Origin: JAEWWD01 sp964440115
GTDB taxonomy: Bacteria; Bacillota; Clostridia; Christensenellales; CAG-138
Assembly (NCBI GenBank): GCA_964440115.1
Contig: CAYTPV010000001.1
Coordinates: forward strand, 434,001-498,000
Direction of reading: 5' to 3'
DNA length: 64,000 bases
This document shows, piece by piece, positions 25,325 through 33,552 of the stretch. The position numbers and the translations under genes are program-made. Positions within the stretch are counted from its first letter, which is position 1. The number at the start of each line of letters is the position of its first letter. The notes below the pieces were generated by a model. It worked only from the letters and a program-made list of their open reading frames with translations. It was not told the DNA's origin and ran no database searches.

Positions 25325-26190
25325 CCCGCCTCTATAATGTGGCTGATGTTCTTCATGATCCCCGCCGCGATTTCCGGCCGGTTCATGGTATAAATATGAA
25401 TGCCGCGCACGCCGTTGGCGATGAGGTCTATGATTTGCTCGGTGGCGTAGGCGATTCCCGCCTGTTCCATGGCGGCAGGTTTATCGCCGAATTTATCGAG
25501 AATGCTCAAAAAACGCGGCGGCAGCGACGTACCGCTGAGCTTCACGATTCGCGTGATCTGTTTTTTATTGGTGACGGGCATTATGCCCGCGAGTACCGGC
25601 ACGGTGATGCCTGCGTCGCGGATGTGGTACAAGAAACGGTACAACACATTATTGTCGAAGAACATCTGCGTGGTCAGAAAATCGCAGCCCGCGTCCACCT
25701 TTTCCTTGAGGTGGCGGATATCCTCCCTCTGGCTCGCGCTGGCCGTATGCCCTTCGGGATAGCATGCCCCGCCGATGCAGAAATTGCCGCGCGCCTTGAT
25801 TTCGCTTACCAGTTCGCTTGCATAAGAATAGTGCCCCGGGGAGGGGAACGCCGCACCCTCCGGGATATCGCCGCGCAGCGCGAGCACGTTGTAAAGCTTG
25901 TACTCCGCAAGACCGTCGAGCAGCACGCCGATTTCCTCACGCGTGGAGGATACGCAAGTAAGGTGTGCAAGCGCCCGCCCGCCGCATTGCTCCACATATT
26001 CCGCCATGCGGACAGTGTTTTTGGATGTGCCGCCGCTCGCGCCGTATGTGACGCTGACAAAATCCGGAGAGAGCGCCGCCGTTCTGCGCACGACATCTTC
26101 CGCCTGCGGCAGATCCCCGTCCTGTTTGGGCGGAAACAACTCACAGGATACCGTGACGCGTCCCGCATTGAGCATATCGCGTATGAGCAT
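25321..26190 (-). CDS. metF: 5,10-methylenetetrahydrofolate reductase
   Basis: 289 residues forming a FAD-containing TIM barrel. Family motifs are SCELFPPK with the catalytic Glu, SVTYGASGGT, HLTC, ALRGD and the end segment GIAYATEQIIDLIANGVRGIHIYTMN. It reduces methylene-THF to methyl-THF, the methyl donor for MetH in the same operon. The gene follows a Met-rich leader peptide and a terminator 60 bases upstream of its start, so it is likely controlled by attenuation. Ribosome binding site ggaagg. Confidence 0.95.
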   Translation of the reverse strand: MLIRDMLNAGRVTVSCELFPPKQDGDLPQAEDVVRRTAALSPDFVSVTYGASGGTSKNTVRMAEYVEQCGGRALAHLTCVSSTREEIGVLLDGLAEYKLYNVLALRGDIPEGAAFPSPGHYSYASELVSEIKARGNFCIGGACYPEGHTASASQREDIRHLKEKVDAGCDFLTTQMFFDNNVLYRFLYHIRDAGITVPVLAGIMPVTNKKQITRIVKLSGTSLPPRFLSILDKFGDKPAAMEQAGIAYATEQIIDLIANGVRGIHIYTMNRPEIAAGIMKNISHIIEAG

Positions 26191-26249
26191 ATTGAAACCT
26201 TCCCGTGCGCCGATGGAAACGGCCGCACAATAAAAATATGTAAGTATGT

Positions 26250-26280
26250 AAAAGCCCCGCCTCGCGTTGCGAGACAGGGC
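26250..26280 (-). terminator. Attenuator terminator between Met leader peptide and metF
   Basis: On the transcript GCCCTGTCTCGC pairs with GCGAGGCGGGGC (12 bp with two G-U) over a three-base loop, followed by TTTT. A possible antiterminator is CAGGG just upstream pairing with CCCTG in the 5' arm. Confidence 0.85.
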
Positions 26281-26307
26281 GTATATATCCCCTGGCCTTT
26301 ATGCCTA

Positions 26308-26388
26308 CTAGGCCCGCAGCGCGACAACTGGTGCGGAACGCATAGTCCCGCACATGGGCATCATCATGCTGCAGAGAAAACCCGGCAT
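26308..26388 (-). CDS. Methionine-rich leader peptide (metF operon)
   Basis: A 26-codon frame with aaggag seven bases before ATG. Six residues are Met, including SMMMPMCGTM at residues 7-16, followed by RSAP and ALRA. The stop codon lies in a small hairpin (GCCTA/TAGGC), and the terminator follows. Compared with the metY leader the order is the same: strong ribosome site, Met run, SAP, stop-codon hairpin, antiterminator candidate, terminator. The shared motif SMMMxMxGxMxSAPxxxLR in two otherwise different leaders is strong evidence that this is a real regulatory peptide. Sensing of charged Met-tRNA is inferred. Confidence 0.85.
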   Translation of the reverse strand: MPGFLCSMMMPMCGTMRSAPVVALRA

Positions 26389-26406
26389 GTTCCGGCTCCT
26401 TCCATT

Positions 26407-26447
26407 CCCTTTGTATGCATGGTAATGCATACAAAGGGCGTTGTCAA
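26407..26447 (-). promoter_or_regulatory. Promoter of the metF leader operon with overlapping palindromic operator
   Basis: TTGACA (complement of 26442-26447), 17-base spacer, TACCAT (complement of 26419-26424). The minus-10 is embedded in a perfect inverted repeat: 14-base arms ccctttgtatgcat (26407-26420) and atgcatacaaaggg (26425-26438) around ggta. A dimeric repressor site is likely. The metY promoter lacks it. Confidence 0.8.
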
Positions 26448-26491
26448 GCGCGTTCTTAGCCTGTTATGAACAAAAACAAGGTTGCACATTT

Positions 26492-26525
26492 TGCATAAAA
26501 ATCAAACAGATTAAATAAATATCCA
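26492..26525 (+). promoter_or_regulatory. Two ArgR-like boxes upstream of argC
   Basis: TGCATAAAAATCAA (26492-26505) and TAAATAAATATCCA (26512-26525) each match 13 of 14 positions of the general ARG-box pattern TGnATwwwwATnCA as I recall it. Their starts are 20 bases apart, as expected for adjacent ArgR hexamer contacts. A weaker third match, TGTATAATTATGAG, covers the minus-10 at 26554-26567. Confidence 0.55.
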
Positions 26526-26533
26526 TAATTCTG

Positions 26534-26561
26534 TTGACATTACACGTTTAAAATGTATAAT
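26534..26561 (+). promoter_or_regulatory. Promoter of the arg operon
   Basis: TTGACA at 26534-26539, 16-base spacer, TATAAT at 26556-26561. Both hexamers are consensus. Confidence 0.85.
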
Positions 26562-26590
26562 TATGAGCAAACGATGTATTGAGGCATACA

Positions 26591-27526
26591 ATGACCAAAG
26601 TATTTATTGACGGACGGGAAGGCACGACGGGCCTTCGGATACAGGAACGGCTGAGCGCGTTTGCGGATATTTCCCTGCTGACGCTCGACGATACACGGCG
26701 CAAGGACTCCTCTGCGCGGCGCGATCTGCTGCACGAAGCCGATATCGCGTTCCTGTGCCTGCCTGACGACGCGGCAAAAGAATCCGCCGCGCTTGCAGAA
26801 GGCGCAAAAGTCCGCATCATAGACGCTTCCACCGCGCACAGGACGGCGCAGGGCTGGAGCTACGGCTTCCCGGAACTGTCCAATGCGTACGCGGATGCCA
26901 TCAAAAGCGGTTCGCGCATTGCGGTGCCCGGTTGCCACGCAAGCGGCTTTCTGGCGCTCGCTTACCCGCTCATTGCCGCGGACGCAATCGATCCTTCCGC
27001 GCTGTTAAACTGTTTTTCACTGACAGGTTACAGCGGCGGCGGCAAAAAAATGATCGCGGAATACGAAAACGCTGCACGCGGCATCGAATACGCGGCGCCG
27101 CGCCAGTACGCCACGGCGCAGTCGCACAAGCATCTGCCCGAAATGCGATACCATGCAGGATTATTGCAGCCGCCCATATTCAACCCCGTCGTAGCGGATT
27201 TTTATGCAGGCATGCTGGTCAGCGTACCGCTGCACGCAAGCAGCCTGAAAAAGCAGCTTACGCCACAAGATATTCAATCCATATACGCGGAACACTACGA
27301 CGGCTGCAAGCTGATAAACGTTCATCCCTACGCGCTTGAAAATCTCGCCCTCTCGGCCAACACCCTCGCAGGCAGCGATCGTATGGAAATCCGCGTGGAA
27401 GGCCAAGAAGACCGCATCACGCTGTTCGCCCATTTCGATAATCTGGGAAAAGGCGCTTCGGGCGCGGCGATACAGTGCATGAACATCATGCTGGGCAGGG
27501 ATGAAACAGCGGGGCTGGCGCTCTGA
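26591..27526 (+). CDS. argC: N-acetyl-gamma-glutamyl-phosphate reductase
   Basis: 311 residues, the shorter type-2 form of ArgC, beginning KVFIDGREGTTGLRIQERL. The catalytic cysteine lies in VPGCHASGF. It reduces N-acetylglutamyl phosphate in the cyclic arginine pathway. Start at ATG after gagg; four codons upstream is an in-frame alternative that has no ribosome site. It is the first gene of the arg operon under a consensus promoter. Confidence 0.93.
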   Translation: MTKVFIDGREGTTGLRIQERLSAFADISLLTLDDTRRKDSSARRDLLHEADIAFLCLPDDAAKESAALAEGAKVRIIDASTAHRTAQGWSYGFPELSNAYADAIKSGSRIAVPGCHASGFLALAYPLIAADAIDPSALLNCFSLTGYSGGGKKMIAEYENAARGIEYAAPRQYATAQSHKHLPEMRYHAGLLQPPIFNPVVADFYAGMLVSVPLHASSLKKQLTPQDIQSIYAEHYDGCKLINVHPYALENLALSANTLAGSDRMEIRVEGQEDRITLFAHFDNLGKGASGAAIQCMNIMLGRDETAGLAL

Positions 27527-27567
27527 TTACACAAAGAATTGAATTTGCATCCAAAGGGGGACTGCAT

Positions 27568-28782
27568 ATGAAGACAATTTCGGGCGGCGTGTGTGCCGCA
27601 AAGGGATTTCGGGCCGCGGGGATACACTGCGGACTGCGGAAAAACAAAACGGCAAAGGATCTGGCGCTCATCGTCAGCGACGTAAGGGCTGCCGCCGCCT
27701 CCGTTTACACCACCAACCTTGTGAAGGGCGCGCCGATACTCGTAACGAAGGAAAACATTGCAGACGGCATGGCGCAGGCCATACTCTGCAACAGCGGAAA
27801 CGCCAACACCTGCAACGCGGACGGCATGGACATCGCCCACAAAATGTGCGCGTCCTGCGCCAAGGAACTGGGAATCCCTGCGACGGATATCGTAATCGCC
27901 TCCACCGGCGTGATCGGCCAGCCTTTGCCCATCGCGCCCATCGTAGCCGGTATGCCCGCGCTCGTCGCGGCGCTCGGCAATGATAAGAGTCTGGAAGCGG
28001 CGCAGGCCATCATGACGACCGACCTCGCGGTAAAGGAAATTGCCGTATCGTTTGAACTCGGCGGAAAAGAATGCCGCATCGGCGGTATTGCCAAGGGTTC
28101 CGGCATGATACACCCCAACATGGCGACCATGCTGGTATTTGTGACGACGGACGCCGCCATCTCCCCCGCCATGCTGCAGAAGGCGCTTTCCCGCGATATA
28201 CTCGATACCTTCAATATGGTCAGCGTGGACGGCGACACCTCCACCAACGATATGGTGAGCGTGCTCGCAAACGGCATGGCCGGCAACAGTGAAATCACCG
28301 CCGAAGGCGCCGAGTACGACGCGTTCTGCGCAGCTTTGCGCGAAGTGACGTCCTACCTGTGCCGGTGTATCGCGAAGGACGGCGAGGGCGCCACAAAGCT
28401 TATCACCTGCGCTGTTTCGGGCGCAAGCTCGGATACCATCGCGCGGACTGTCGCCAAATCCGTCATCTGCTCCAGCCTGTTCAAGGCGGCGATGTTCGGT
28501 GCGGACGCCAACTGGGGCCGCGTACTGTGTGCCATTGGCTACGCGGGCGTTGACGTCAATATCGACGCGGTAGACGTATCCTTCGCCTCCGCCGCAGGGC
28601 GCGTGGACGTGTGCAAAAACGGCAGGGGTATTCCCTTCTCCGAGGAAATCGCCAAGACCGTGCTGCTTGAGAAGGAAATCGACGTGCTCGTCTGTCTCAA
28701 CAGCGGCAGCAGTTCCGCCACCGCCTGGGGCTGCGACCTGACCTACGATTACGTGAAAATTAACGGAGACTATAGGTCATAA
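27568..28782 (+). CDS. argJ: Bifunctional ornithine acetyltransferase / N-acetylglutamate synthase
   Basis: 404 residues. The self-cleavage site is in HPNMATML, where the Thr becomes the nucleophile of the beta chain. STGVIGQ and DGDTSTND are the other family signatures. ArgJ transfers the acetyl group from N-acetylornithine to glutamate and, in bifunctional forms, can also use acetyl-CoA. No argA or argE appears in the operon, which fits the cyclic pathway. Start at ATG after aaggggg. Confidence 0.94.
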   Translation: MKTISGGVCAAKGFRAAGIHCGLRKNKTAKDLALIVSDVRAAAASVYTTNLVKGAPILVTKENIADGMAQAILCNSGNANTCNADGMDIAHKMCASCAKELGIPATDIVIASTGVIGQPLPIAPIVAGMPALVAALGNDKSLEAAQAIMTTDLAVKEIAVSFELGGKECRIGGIAKGSGMIHPNMATMLVFVTTDAAISPAMLQKALSRDILDTFNMVSVDGDTSTNDMVSVLANGMAGNSEITAEGAEYDAFCAALREVTSYLCRCIAKDGEGATKLITCAVSGASSDTIARTVAKSVICSSLFKAAMFGADANWGRVLCAIGYAGVDVNIDAVDVSFASAAGRVDVCKNGRGIPFSEEIAKTVLLEKEIDVLVCLNSGSSSATAWGCDLTYDYVKINGDYRS

Positions 28783-28784
28783 GG

Positions 28785-29040
28785 GATACTTGAGGGCTCC
28801 GCCCTCAAGCTCCCGCTTAGGGCCGTAACGGCCCTAAGAACCCTCCCACAGGCGGCATGCCGCCTGTGAAGGGGATTTCCAAGGGACGTGTCCCTTGGAT
28901 GAGTCAGAGCCGCGCGCCGCCTGAGGCGGATGAAGCGCGGTGGCAGACCAGTGAGCAAAGGAACGCTAGGAGACGGCCCCTGCCGCGGCGCAGCGCGGCT
29001 ATTGCGAACTGGGATCGGGGGCAAAGCCCCCGCCAGTATA
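28785..29040. repeat. Composite hairpin repeat, family B, copy B2 (inside arg operon)
   Basis: About 255 bases between argJ and argB, made of stems: gagggctccgccctc, the 17-mer AGGGCCGTAACGGCCCT (28819-28835), cacaggcggc/gccgcctgtg, ccaagggacgtgtcccttgg, and finally gggggcaaagccccc. The words ccagtgagcaaagg and attgcgaactggg are shared with B1. It has no open frame of note. If transcribed it would be a highly structured spacer within the operon. Confidence 0.72.
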
Positions 29041-29057
29041 AATGAAAGAGGCCAACT

Positions 29058-29909
29058 ATGATGATCAGCAACGCGCAGAGGGCGGAAATCCTCATACAGG
29101 CGCTGCCCTATATACAGAAATACAACAACAAGATCGTCGTCGTAAAATACGGCGGCAACGCCATGGTCAGCGAAGAACTCAAACAGGCCGTGATGGGCGA
29201 TATCGTGCTGTTATCGCTCATTGGCGTAAAGGTCGTGCTCATTCACGGCGGCGGGCCGGAAATTTCCGACCTGCTCAAGCGCGTGGGCAAGAAAAGCGAA
29301 TTTGTGGACGGTCTGCGCGTAACGGATAAAGAGACTGCCGAAATCGTACAAATGGTGCTCGCGGGCAAAATCAACAAGGATCTTGTGAGCCTCATCACGA
29401 ATATTGGAGGAAAGGCAATCGGCCTTTCCGGCATGGACTGCCGCATGCTTGAAGCAAAGCAGTACGACGAACGTCTCGGCTTTGTAGGCGAGATCGTAAA
29501 CGTCAACGCGCAGCCCATACTGGATCTTCTGGAAAAGGGCTATATCCCCGTAATTTCCACGGTGGGAACCGACCGCGAAGGCAACACCTACAACATCAAC
29601 GCGGATACGGCCGCCGCGCGCATAGCGGGCACGCTCAAAGCGGAAAGCTTTATTTCATTGACGGATACTTATGGCCTGCTGCGCGACGTCAACGATCCGT
29701 CTTCGCTCATATCGGTGGTGCCGGTGAGCGAAGCGCCGCAGTTGATCCGCGAAGGCGTCATACAGGGCGGCATGATCCCCAAGGTGGAATGCTGCATCGA
29801 AGCCATCCGCCGCGGCGTGAAGAAAGTGTTCATCATCGACGGCCGCGTGCCGCACTCGATACTCATCGAAGTGCTCACGGACGAAGGCATGGGGACGATG
29901 TTCAAGTAA
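29058..29909 (+). CDS. argB: Acetylglutamate kinase
   Basis: 283 residues of the amino-acid kinase family: VVKYGGNAM (phosphate loop), LIHGGGPEIS, and VNADTAAARIAGTLKAE near the ATP site. It phosphorylates N-acetylglutamate, usually the arginine-inhibited step in organisms with a cyclic pathway. Two adjacent ATG codons follow aaagagg; the first is used. Confidence 0.95.
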   Translation: MMISNAQRAEILIQALPYIQKYNNKIVVVKYGGNAMVSEELKQAVMGDIVLLSLIGVKVVLIHGGGPEISDLLKRVGKKSEFVDGLRVTDKETAEIVQMVLAGKINKDLVSLITNIGGKAIGLSGMDCRMLEAKQYDERLGFVGEIVNVNAQPILDLLEKGYIPVISTVGTDREGNTYNINADTAAARIAGTLKAESFISLTDTYGLLRDVNDPSSLISVVPVSEAPQLIREGVIQGGMIPKVECCIEAIRRGVKKVFIIDGRVPHSILIEVLTDEGMGTMFK

Positions 29910-29959
29910 AGAATTTGTCCTCCCTTAAACCCAAATAAATGATACAAGGAGTTTGTGTT

Positions 29960-31081
29960 ATGACTTCGCGCGAACGTGTCCGTGCCGCCCTTAATCATCA
30001 AGAGGTTGATCGTGTCCCCATTGATCTTGGCAGCACGAACGTTTCTGCCATCCACAAAATTGCTTATCAGAATTTACTTGAAAAACTAAACATCAGCCAC
30101 GAGAACTACCCTTATCTGGAGCGCATGACGCGGCTGGTAGTTCCCTGCGAGGAGGTCCTCACCCATTTTCAAGTCGACACACGCGGCGTGAAACTGGGCA
30201 GTTCCGCCTGCAGTGTCGGTAAACAAGTCAACGAAAACCTGTATGTGGACGATTGGGGCATCGGCTGGCAGAAAAGCGCCTCGGCGATTAATTACGAGGG
30301 CAGGATATTCCCTCTGGCCAACGCCACAACGCTTGAAGAAGTCAAACAATATAAGTTCCCGCTGCCGGAACAGATTTTTTCGGCAGGGAATGTCCGCGAA
30401 CAAGCCAAAAACCTGTATGAAAACACCGATTATGCGATCGTCGGCAGCTTTGGGTCCACGGTGTTCATGCGCGCACAAATGCTGCGCGGGTATGAAGAAT
30501 TCTTCGTTGACCTGATGCTTGAGCCCGACATCGCCGACTACATACTTGATTCGGTCCTTGAAATTCGTCTGGAGGCGCTCAAGACGCTGGTGAAAGAATG
30601 CGGCGAGTATCTCGATGTGATCAACATGGCCGACGATCTTGCGTCGCAGACGGCGCCGCTTGTTTCGATGGAAGTTTACCGGCGGTTCATCCGCCCGCGC
30701 AATGCCGTGCTGGTGGATTATATCAAATCCCATACCAAGGCAAAGGTGATGTTCCATTGCTGCGGCGCGGTTTCAGATTTTATTGAAGATTTTATCGACA
30801 TGGGCATTGATATTTTAAATCCGGTGCAGCCGCTGGCAAAAGGAATGGAAACAGCCGCGCTCAAACAAAAATACGGCGATCGAATTTGTTTCTGGGGTGC
30901 AATCGATTCGCAATACGCATTGCCGAGCGGCAACCCCGAACTGGTACGGCAAGAGACCAAACGCCGCGTTGACGACCTAAACCGCAATGGCGGATATGTT
31001 GCCTGCGCGAGCCATAATATCCAAGCGGATGTAACACCGGAGTGTATTCTGGCGATGTACGAAACTCTTGCGGGAAAATAA
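29960..31081 (+). CDS. Uroporphyrinogen decarboxylase-family protein inside the arg operon
   Basis: 373 residues of the UroD/MtaA superfamily (SRERVRAALNHQEVDRVPIDLG at the start, HCCGAVSDFIEDFIDMGIDILNPVQP near residue 260, FWGAIDSQYALPSGNPE). True UroD and corrinoid or thiol methyltransferases share this fold. The HCCG segment and length fit the methyltransferase-like branch better than haem synthesis. The gene has its own good ribosome binding site (aaggag) but no relation to arginine, and its codons look more AT-rich than those of argB and argD. It may be a late insertion. Substrate unknown. Confidence 0.82.
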   Translation: MTSRERVRAALNHQEVDRVPIDLGSTNVSAIHKIAYQNLLEKLNISHENYPYLERMTRLVVPCEEVLTHFQVDTRGVKLGSSACSVGKQVNENLYVDDWGIGWQKSASAINYEGRIFPLANATTLEEVKQYKFPLPEQIFSAGNVREQAKNLYENTDYAIVGSFGSTVFMRAQMLRGYEEFFVDLMLEPDIADYILDSVLEIRLEALKTLVKECGEYLDVINMADDLASQTAPLVSMEVYRRFIRPRNAVLVDYIKSHTKAKVMFHCCGAVSDFIEDFIDMGIDILNPVQPLAKGMETAALKQKYGDRICFWGAIDSQYALPSGNPELVRQETKRRVDDLNRNGGYVACASHNIQADVTPECILAMYETLAGK

Positions 31082-31106
31082 ACCGCCACTGAAAGGAGAG
31101 AAACGC

Positions 31107-32270
31107 ATGACCACCAAGGAACTGGATAAAACCTATATCGCGAACACTTACGCGCGCAACGACGTCGTTTTTGCAAACGGCAGCGGCGCGGAATTGTTTG
31201 ATGAGGACGGCAAGCGTTATATCGACCTGGGCGGCGGCATCGCGGTCAACTCATTCGGCATAGCGGACAGCGCATGGGCCGACGCCGTGATCGATCAGGT
31301 GCGCAAACTGCAGCACATGTCAAATCTCTATTACACACAGCCGCAGTCAAAGCTTGCTAAGCTTTTGTGCGAGCGCACGGGCATGAAGAAAGTATTCTTC
31401 TCCAATTCCGGTGCGGAAGCCAACGAGTGCGCCATCAAGGCGGCGCGCAAATATGCTTCGGATCACTACGGCTCTGCCCGCCCCACCATCGTCACGCTGT
31501 GGAACAGCTTTCACGGCAGAACGCTTACCACGCTTTCCGCGACCGGTCAGGAAGAATTCCACAAGCACTTCGGGCCGTTTACACCGGGCTTCGTACATGT
31601 GCACGCCAATAATATCAAGGATATGCAGTCGGCGCTGCACAAAGGAGACGTCTGTGCCGTCATGATGGAACTGGTGCAGGGCGAAGGCGGCGTATGCGCG
31701 CTCGACCGCGCGTATGTGGGCGAAGTCGCGGCCATGTGCAAAAGCAAGGATATTCTTCTGATCATCGATGAAGTGCAGACAGGCAACGGCCGCACAGGCA
31801 CGCTATATGCTTACGAGCAGTTCGGCATTCACCCGGATATCGTTTCCACCGCGAAGGGTTTAGCGGGCGGCCTGCCCATTGGCGCTACGCTGTTCAATGA
31901 GAAAACGCAGGACGTACTGACCCCGGGTGCGCACGGCTCGACATTCGGCGGCAATCCGGTCAGCTGCGCGGGCGCACTTTCCATACTTTCGCGCATTGAC
32001 GAACCCCTGCTCGAAAGCGTACGTGAAAAGAGCGACTATATCATAAAAGAACTGACCGGCGTGCCGGGCGTACGCTCCGTGACCGGCATGGGGCTCATGC
32101 TGGGCATAGCAGTGGATAAGCCTGCCAAGGATATTCTAAAAAGTTGTCTTGGCCGCGGCGTGGTCGTGCTGACCGCAAAGGATAAAATCCGTCTGCTGCC
32201 GCCTCTGACCATACCGTTCCCGTTATTGAAAGAAGCCATTTCCATATTAAAGGAGGAGATCGCCAAATGA
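31107..32270 (+). CDS. argD: Acetylornithine aminotransferase
   Basis: 387 residues, class III PLP aminotransferase. The PLP lysine is in TAKGLAGGLPIGA; other motifs are FSNSGAEANECAIKAARKY, the E-V-Q of ELVQGEGG, and IDEVQTGNGRTG. It converts N-acetylglutamate semialdehyde to N-acetylornithine. Start at ATG after gaaaggagag. Its TGA overlaps the argF ATG by four bases. Confidence 0.95.
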   Translation: MTTKELDKTYIANTYARNDVVFANGSGAELFDEDGKRYIDLGGGIAVNSFGIADSAWADAVIDQVRKLQHMSNLYYTQPQSKLAKLLCERTGMKKVFFSNSGAEANECAIKAARKYASDHYGSARPTIVTLWNSFHGRTLTTLSATGQEEFHKHFGPFTPGFVHVHANNIKDMQSALHKGDVCAVMMELVQGEGGVCALDRAYVGEVAAMCKSKDILLIIDEVQTGNGRTGTLYAYEQFGIHPDIVSTAKGLAGGLPIGATLFNEKTQDVLTPGAHGSTFGGNPVSCAGALSILSRIDEPLLESVREKSDYIIKELTGVPGVRSVTGMGLMLGIAVDKPAKDILKSCLGRGVVVLTAKDKIRLLPPLTIPFPLLKEAISILKEEIAK

Positions 32271-33175
32271 AGCATTTGCTCAAGCTGTCCGACCTCTCCA
32301 CACAGGAGATTACGGATATTCTGAACTTGGCCGACCAGCTCAAATTCGAAAACAAGAACGGCACGCAGCATCATCTGCTCGCGGGCAAGACGCTGGGCAT
32401 GATATTCCAGAAGTCCTCCACGCGTACGCGCGTTTCTTTTGAAACGGGCATGTACCAGTTGGGCGGCATGGCGCTGTTCCTTTCGGCAAACGACCTGCAG
32501 ATGGGCCGCGGCGAACCCATCAAGGACACCGCGCGCGTGCTTTCGCGCTACCTTGACGGCATCATGATCCGTACCTACAAGCAGCAGGATGTCGAGGATC
32601 TCGCGACCTACGGCTCCATCCCCATCATCAACGGACTGACGGATTACGCGCACCCCTGCCAGGTGCTCGCGGATTTGATGACCATACGCGAATACAAGGG
32701 TACGCTCAAAGGGTTGAAAATGAGCTTTATCGGCGACGGCAACAACATGGCCAACTCGCTTATCGTGGGCGGCATCAAAATGGGCATGGAAGTCGCGATA
32801 GCCTGCCCCAAGGCATACCAGCCCGATGCCGATATCATGAAATGGGCAGCCGAAACCGGCAGCTTCACCTGCACTGAGGATATATTCGAAGCTGCAACCG
32901 GCGCTGACGTGCTGGTGACGGACGTGTGGGCTTCCATGGGTCAGGAAGGTGAAGCACAAAAACGCAGAGAAGCCTTCACGGGCTACCAGATCAACGACGC
33001 AGTGATGGCCGTGGCGCAGAAAGACGCCATGGTGCAGCACTGCCTGCCCGCGCATCGTGAAGAAGAGATCACCGAGAAGGTGTTCGAGCTGCATGCCGCC
33101 GAAATATTCGACGAGGCGGAAAACCGGCTGCACGCGCAAAAGGCGGTTCTTGTAAAGCTTCTCGGCAATAACTGA
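32267..33175 (+). CDS. argF: Ornithine carbamoyltransferase
   Basis: 302 residues. Carbamoyl-phosphate site SSTRTRVSFE, HPCQ motif, the ornithine loop region DVWASMGQE and HCLPAHREEE are all intact. It makes citrulline from ornithine and carbamoyl phosphate, the latter supplied by CarAB encoded next. argG and argH are not in the window. Confidence 0.96.
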   Translation: MKHLLKLSDLSTQEITDILNLADQLKFENKNGTQHHLLAGKTLGMIFQKSSTRTRVSFETGMYQLGGMALFLSANDLQMGRGEPIKDTARVLSRYLDGIMIRTYKQQDVEDLATYGSIPIINGLTDYAHPCQVLADLMTIREYKGTLKGLKMSFIGDGNNMANSLIVGGIKMGMEVAIACPKAYQPDADIMKWAAETGSFTCTEDIFEAATGADVLVTDVWASMGQEGEAQKRREAFTGYQINDAVMAVAQKDAMVQHCLPAHREEEITEKVFELHAAEIFDEAENRLHAQKAVLVKLLGNN

Positions 33176-33199
33176 GGCTTTCACAATAAACGTCATATG

Positions 33200-33241
33200 G
33201 CCGGCGGACGGGTGACAGTTTCCCCTCCGCCGGCTTTTATT
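33200..33241 (+). terminator. Terminator of the arg operon
   Basis: gccggcgga/tccgccggc stem with a 17-base loop followed by TTTTATT, 25 bases after argF. Confidence 0.88.
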
Positions 33242-33277
33242 ATAGATTTTGCTACAAGCCTGCTGTTTGCAGCTACA

Positions 33278-33345
33278 ATGTATCGCCGCCCGGCGGCGAC
33301 GAAGATATATTTTATTTAATAGTGGGGGCTCCGCCCCCACAACTC
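33278..33345. repeat. Mosaic hairpin pair (family B fragment) upstream of carA
   Basis: tatcgccgcc/ggcggcgac unit, a T-rich gap, then gtgggggctccgcccccac. It has the same order as the pair at 21.73-21.81 kb. Confidence 0.6.
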
Positions 33346-33389
33346 CCGAGAACGGACAGTTGCCATCGTCGCCAACTTACCTTGAGGCT

Positions 33390-33530
33390 TTCAATCCGTC
33401 ATTTGCAGCGGCATGTACGGTGCAAAATGACACCTTGAAGTGCTTTTGGTGCGACAGGCTTCCTGTGAAACAGGAAACCGAGCACCAAAGGCACGGTGAC
33501 CATCGTTAAAGTGCCAATGGCACTTTAACG
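33390..33530. repeat. Modular hairpin repeat, family A, copy A3
   Basis: Read on the minus strand this is a relative of copy A2 at 47.26-47.42 kb: a variable hairpin (cgttaaagtgcc/ggcactttaacg, 33504-33530), a block with cggtttcc flanked by ggtgc/gcacc arms, then aaggtgtcattttgcacc/tgcaaatgac and attgaaagcctca. The variable hairpin ends 23 bases before the carA start codon. It could therefore affect carA initiation. Confidence 0.7.
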
Positions 33531-33552
33531 ACCCGAAGGGATGGAGGATACA

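Noticed and set aside
26191..26450. SAM riboswitch or Met T-box upstream of metF
   Set aside because: No T-box GGTGG sequence and no SAM-I pattern. The leader-peptide layout explains the hairpins better.
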